64,000 nucleotides of DNA from Opitutia bacterium (GTDB taxonomy: Bacteria; Verrucomicrobiota; Verrucomicrobiia; Opitutales; Opitutaceae), in the NCBI GenBank assembly GCA_947449835.1, contig CANFSZ010000001.1, positions 54,140-118,139 of the forward strand, in the 5' to 3' direction. The position numbers were made by a program, and so were the translations under genes. Below the pieces are notes generated by a model. The model did not search any database and had not been told where the DNA came from. It was given only the letters and a program-made list of their open reading frames with translations. Each line of letters begins with the position of its first letter. Positions within the stretch are counted from its first letter, which is position 1. This document shows, in pieces, positions 63,371-64,000 of this stretch.

Positions 63371-63958
63371 ATGTCCATCTCGCTCGTCGCCGGCCTGGGA
63401 AATCCAGGTCGCGACTATGCGAATACCCGCCACAATCTAGGTTGGGTTGTTATAGAAGCCCTTGCTTTAAAACACGGGCTCACGTGGCAAACCAAACCTA
63501 GCTTCGAAGCCGAAATCGCCCGCTGGGATTTCGCGCCTGGCTGTACCCGCTGGTTGGTGAAGCCACTTACGTTCATGAACGAAAGTGGCCGATCCGTCGC
63601 CGCCGTAGCCCGTTTTTACAAACTGGCCGCGCCTGAAATCGTCGCCATCTACGACGATCTCAACATCGAAGTCGGACTCGTGAAAGTAGCCGAAAACGGC
63701 GGGGCAGGGGGCCACAACGGAGTCGCTAGCTTGCTCGAAAAACTAGGCCCTGATTTCTTACGCTTCCGCGTGGGAATCGGCCCTAAAGAACCCGCGGCCA
63801 TGGACCTCAAGGACTTCGTCCTCGGAAAATTTACGACAGATCAAAGTATTCTCATTCAACAAAAACTCACCCATTACATCGAAGGCTTGGAATTGCTGCT
63901 GACTCGCGGCGCTTCCTTCGCCATGAATCAACTCAACCGCCGAGAACCCAATCCATGA
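63371..63958 (+). CDS. pth: Peptidyl-tRNA hydrolase
   Basis: The enzyme frees tRNA from peptidyl-tRNA. It has 195 residues: VAGLGNPGRDYANTRHNLGW includes the catalytic His in TRHN. KPLTFMNESGRSV and YDDLNIEVG with GGAGGHNGVASLLEKLG are the remaining landmarks (the usual GSAGGHNGL). The last bases overlap the following ATG (ATGA). rplY-pth-rpsF is a common order. Confidence 0.96.
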   Translation: MSISLVAGLGNPGRDYANTRHNLGWVVIEALALKHGLTWQTKPSFEAEIARWDFAPGCTRWLVKPLTFMNESGRSVAAVARFYKLAAPEIVAIYDDLNIEVGLVKVAENGGAGGHNGVASLLEKLGPDFLRFRVGIGPKEPAAMDLKDFVLGKFTTDQSILIQQKLTHYIEGLELLLTRGASFAMNQLNRREPNP

Positions 63959-64000
63959 ACCCGTCCAAACGCAATTACCGCGCCACCTTCATCATCGACA
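63956..64000 (+). CDS. rpsF: Probable ribosomal protein bS6, first 15 codons only
   Basis: An ATG overlapping the pth stop opens a frame that runs off the right edge: NPSKRNYRATFIID. The pattern KRNYRATFIID, with a beta strand after a basic start, and the position after rplY-pth fit bS6 of Verrucomicrobia. Only 15 residues are visible, so the call rests mainly on gene order. Confidence 0.6.

Overview
The window is about 64 kb of high-GC bacterial chromosome, densely packed, with a Gram-negative envelope (RND pumps, lipoproteins, TatC, heptose genes). Gene content points to Verrucomicrobiota, most likely an Opitutaceae-like organism: a TIGR03067-type protein, a fused CcoN-CcoO cytochrome oxidase, a FecR/CHASE2-type remnant, and the order rplY-pth-(rpsF). 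This assignment is inference from gene families and order, not from a marker-gene comparison.

Layout. 0-9.7 kb: a truncated penicillin-acylase-type hydrolase, a MOSC protein, then a tight minus-strand run TIGR03067 protein-rmuC-cdd-kbl-tdh (threonine breakdown to glycine and acetyl-CoA), followed by a dGTPase, an HD nucleotidase and an SGNH hydrolase. 9.8-13 kb: old-yellow-enzyme reductase, SDR and MFS genes. 13-21.8 kb: a minus-strand multidrug-efflux block, adaptor-permease-permease-adaptor, without an outer-membrane channel. 22-30.6 kb: plus-strand amino-acid biosynthesis (serA, plsY, hom, lysC, thrC, cimA), interrupted between thrC and cimA by a decayed CHASE2-domain gene and the tail of its upstream partner. 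30.6-34.7 kb: a CLC-family transporter resembling the fluoride-specific branch, tatC, an FAD/NAD(P)-binding protein and a small membrane protein. 34.8-44.7 kb: a PocR/AraC regulator, an unknown Cys-motif protein, and a complete cbb3-oxidase locus (ccoS-like, ccoNO fusion, ccoQ-like, ccoP, ccoG, a 52-codon gene, a SafE-like protein, ccoI).

44.7-57.6 kb is mostly minus-strand housekeeping: two M24 peptidases, an EF-hand protein, nadK, tlyA, an SGNH hydrolase, a MutM homologue, gmhB and rfaE1 (ADP-heptose), a DUF192 lipoprotein, a peptide-binding lipoprotein, and ispF, ispD, pyrF with divergent ispE. 57.6-60.4 kb: ptsI, then a vapBC-type toxin-antitoxin pair, then a decayed second copy of the ptsI 3' end, so the TA module lies between two copies of one sequence. 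60.4-64 kb: a secreted FAD oxidoreductase, tRNA-Asn(GTT) with a strong terminator, rplY (bL25) with an Ala/Pro/Gly-rich tail, pth, and the first codons of a probable rpsF.

No complete new defence or mobile system was found. The most unusual items are the vapBC insertion flanked by ptsI sequence, the TAG-riddled CHASE2 remnant, and the unstudied small proteins of the cbb3 locus.
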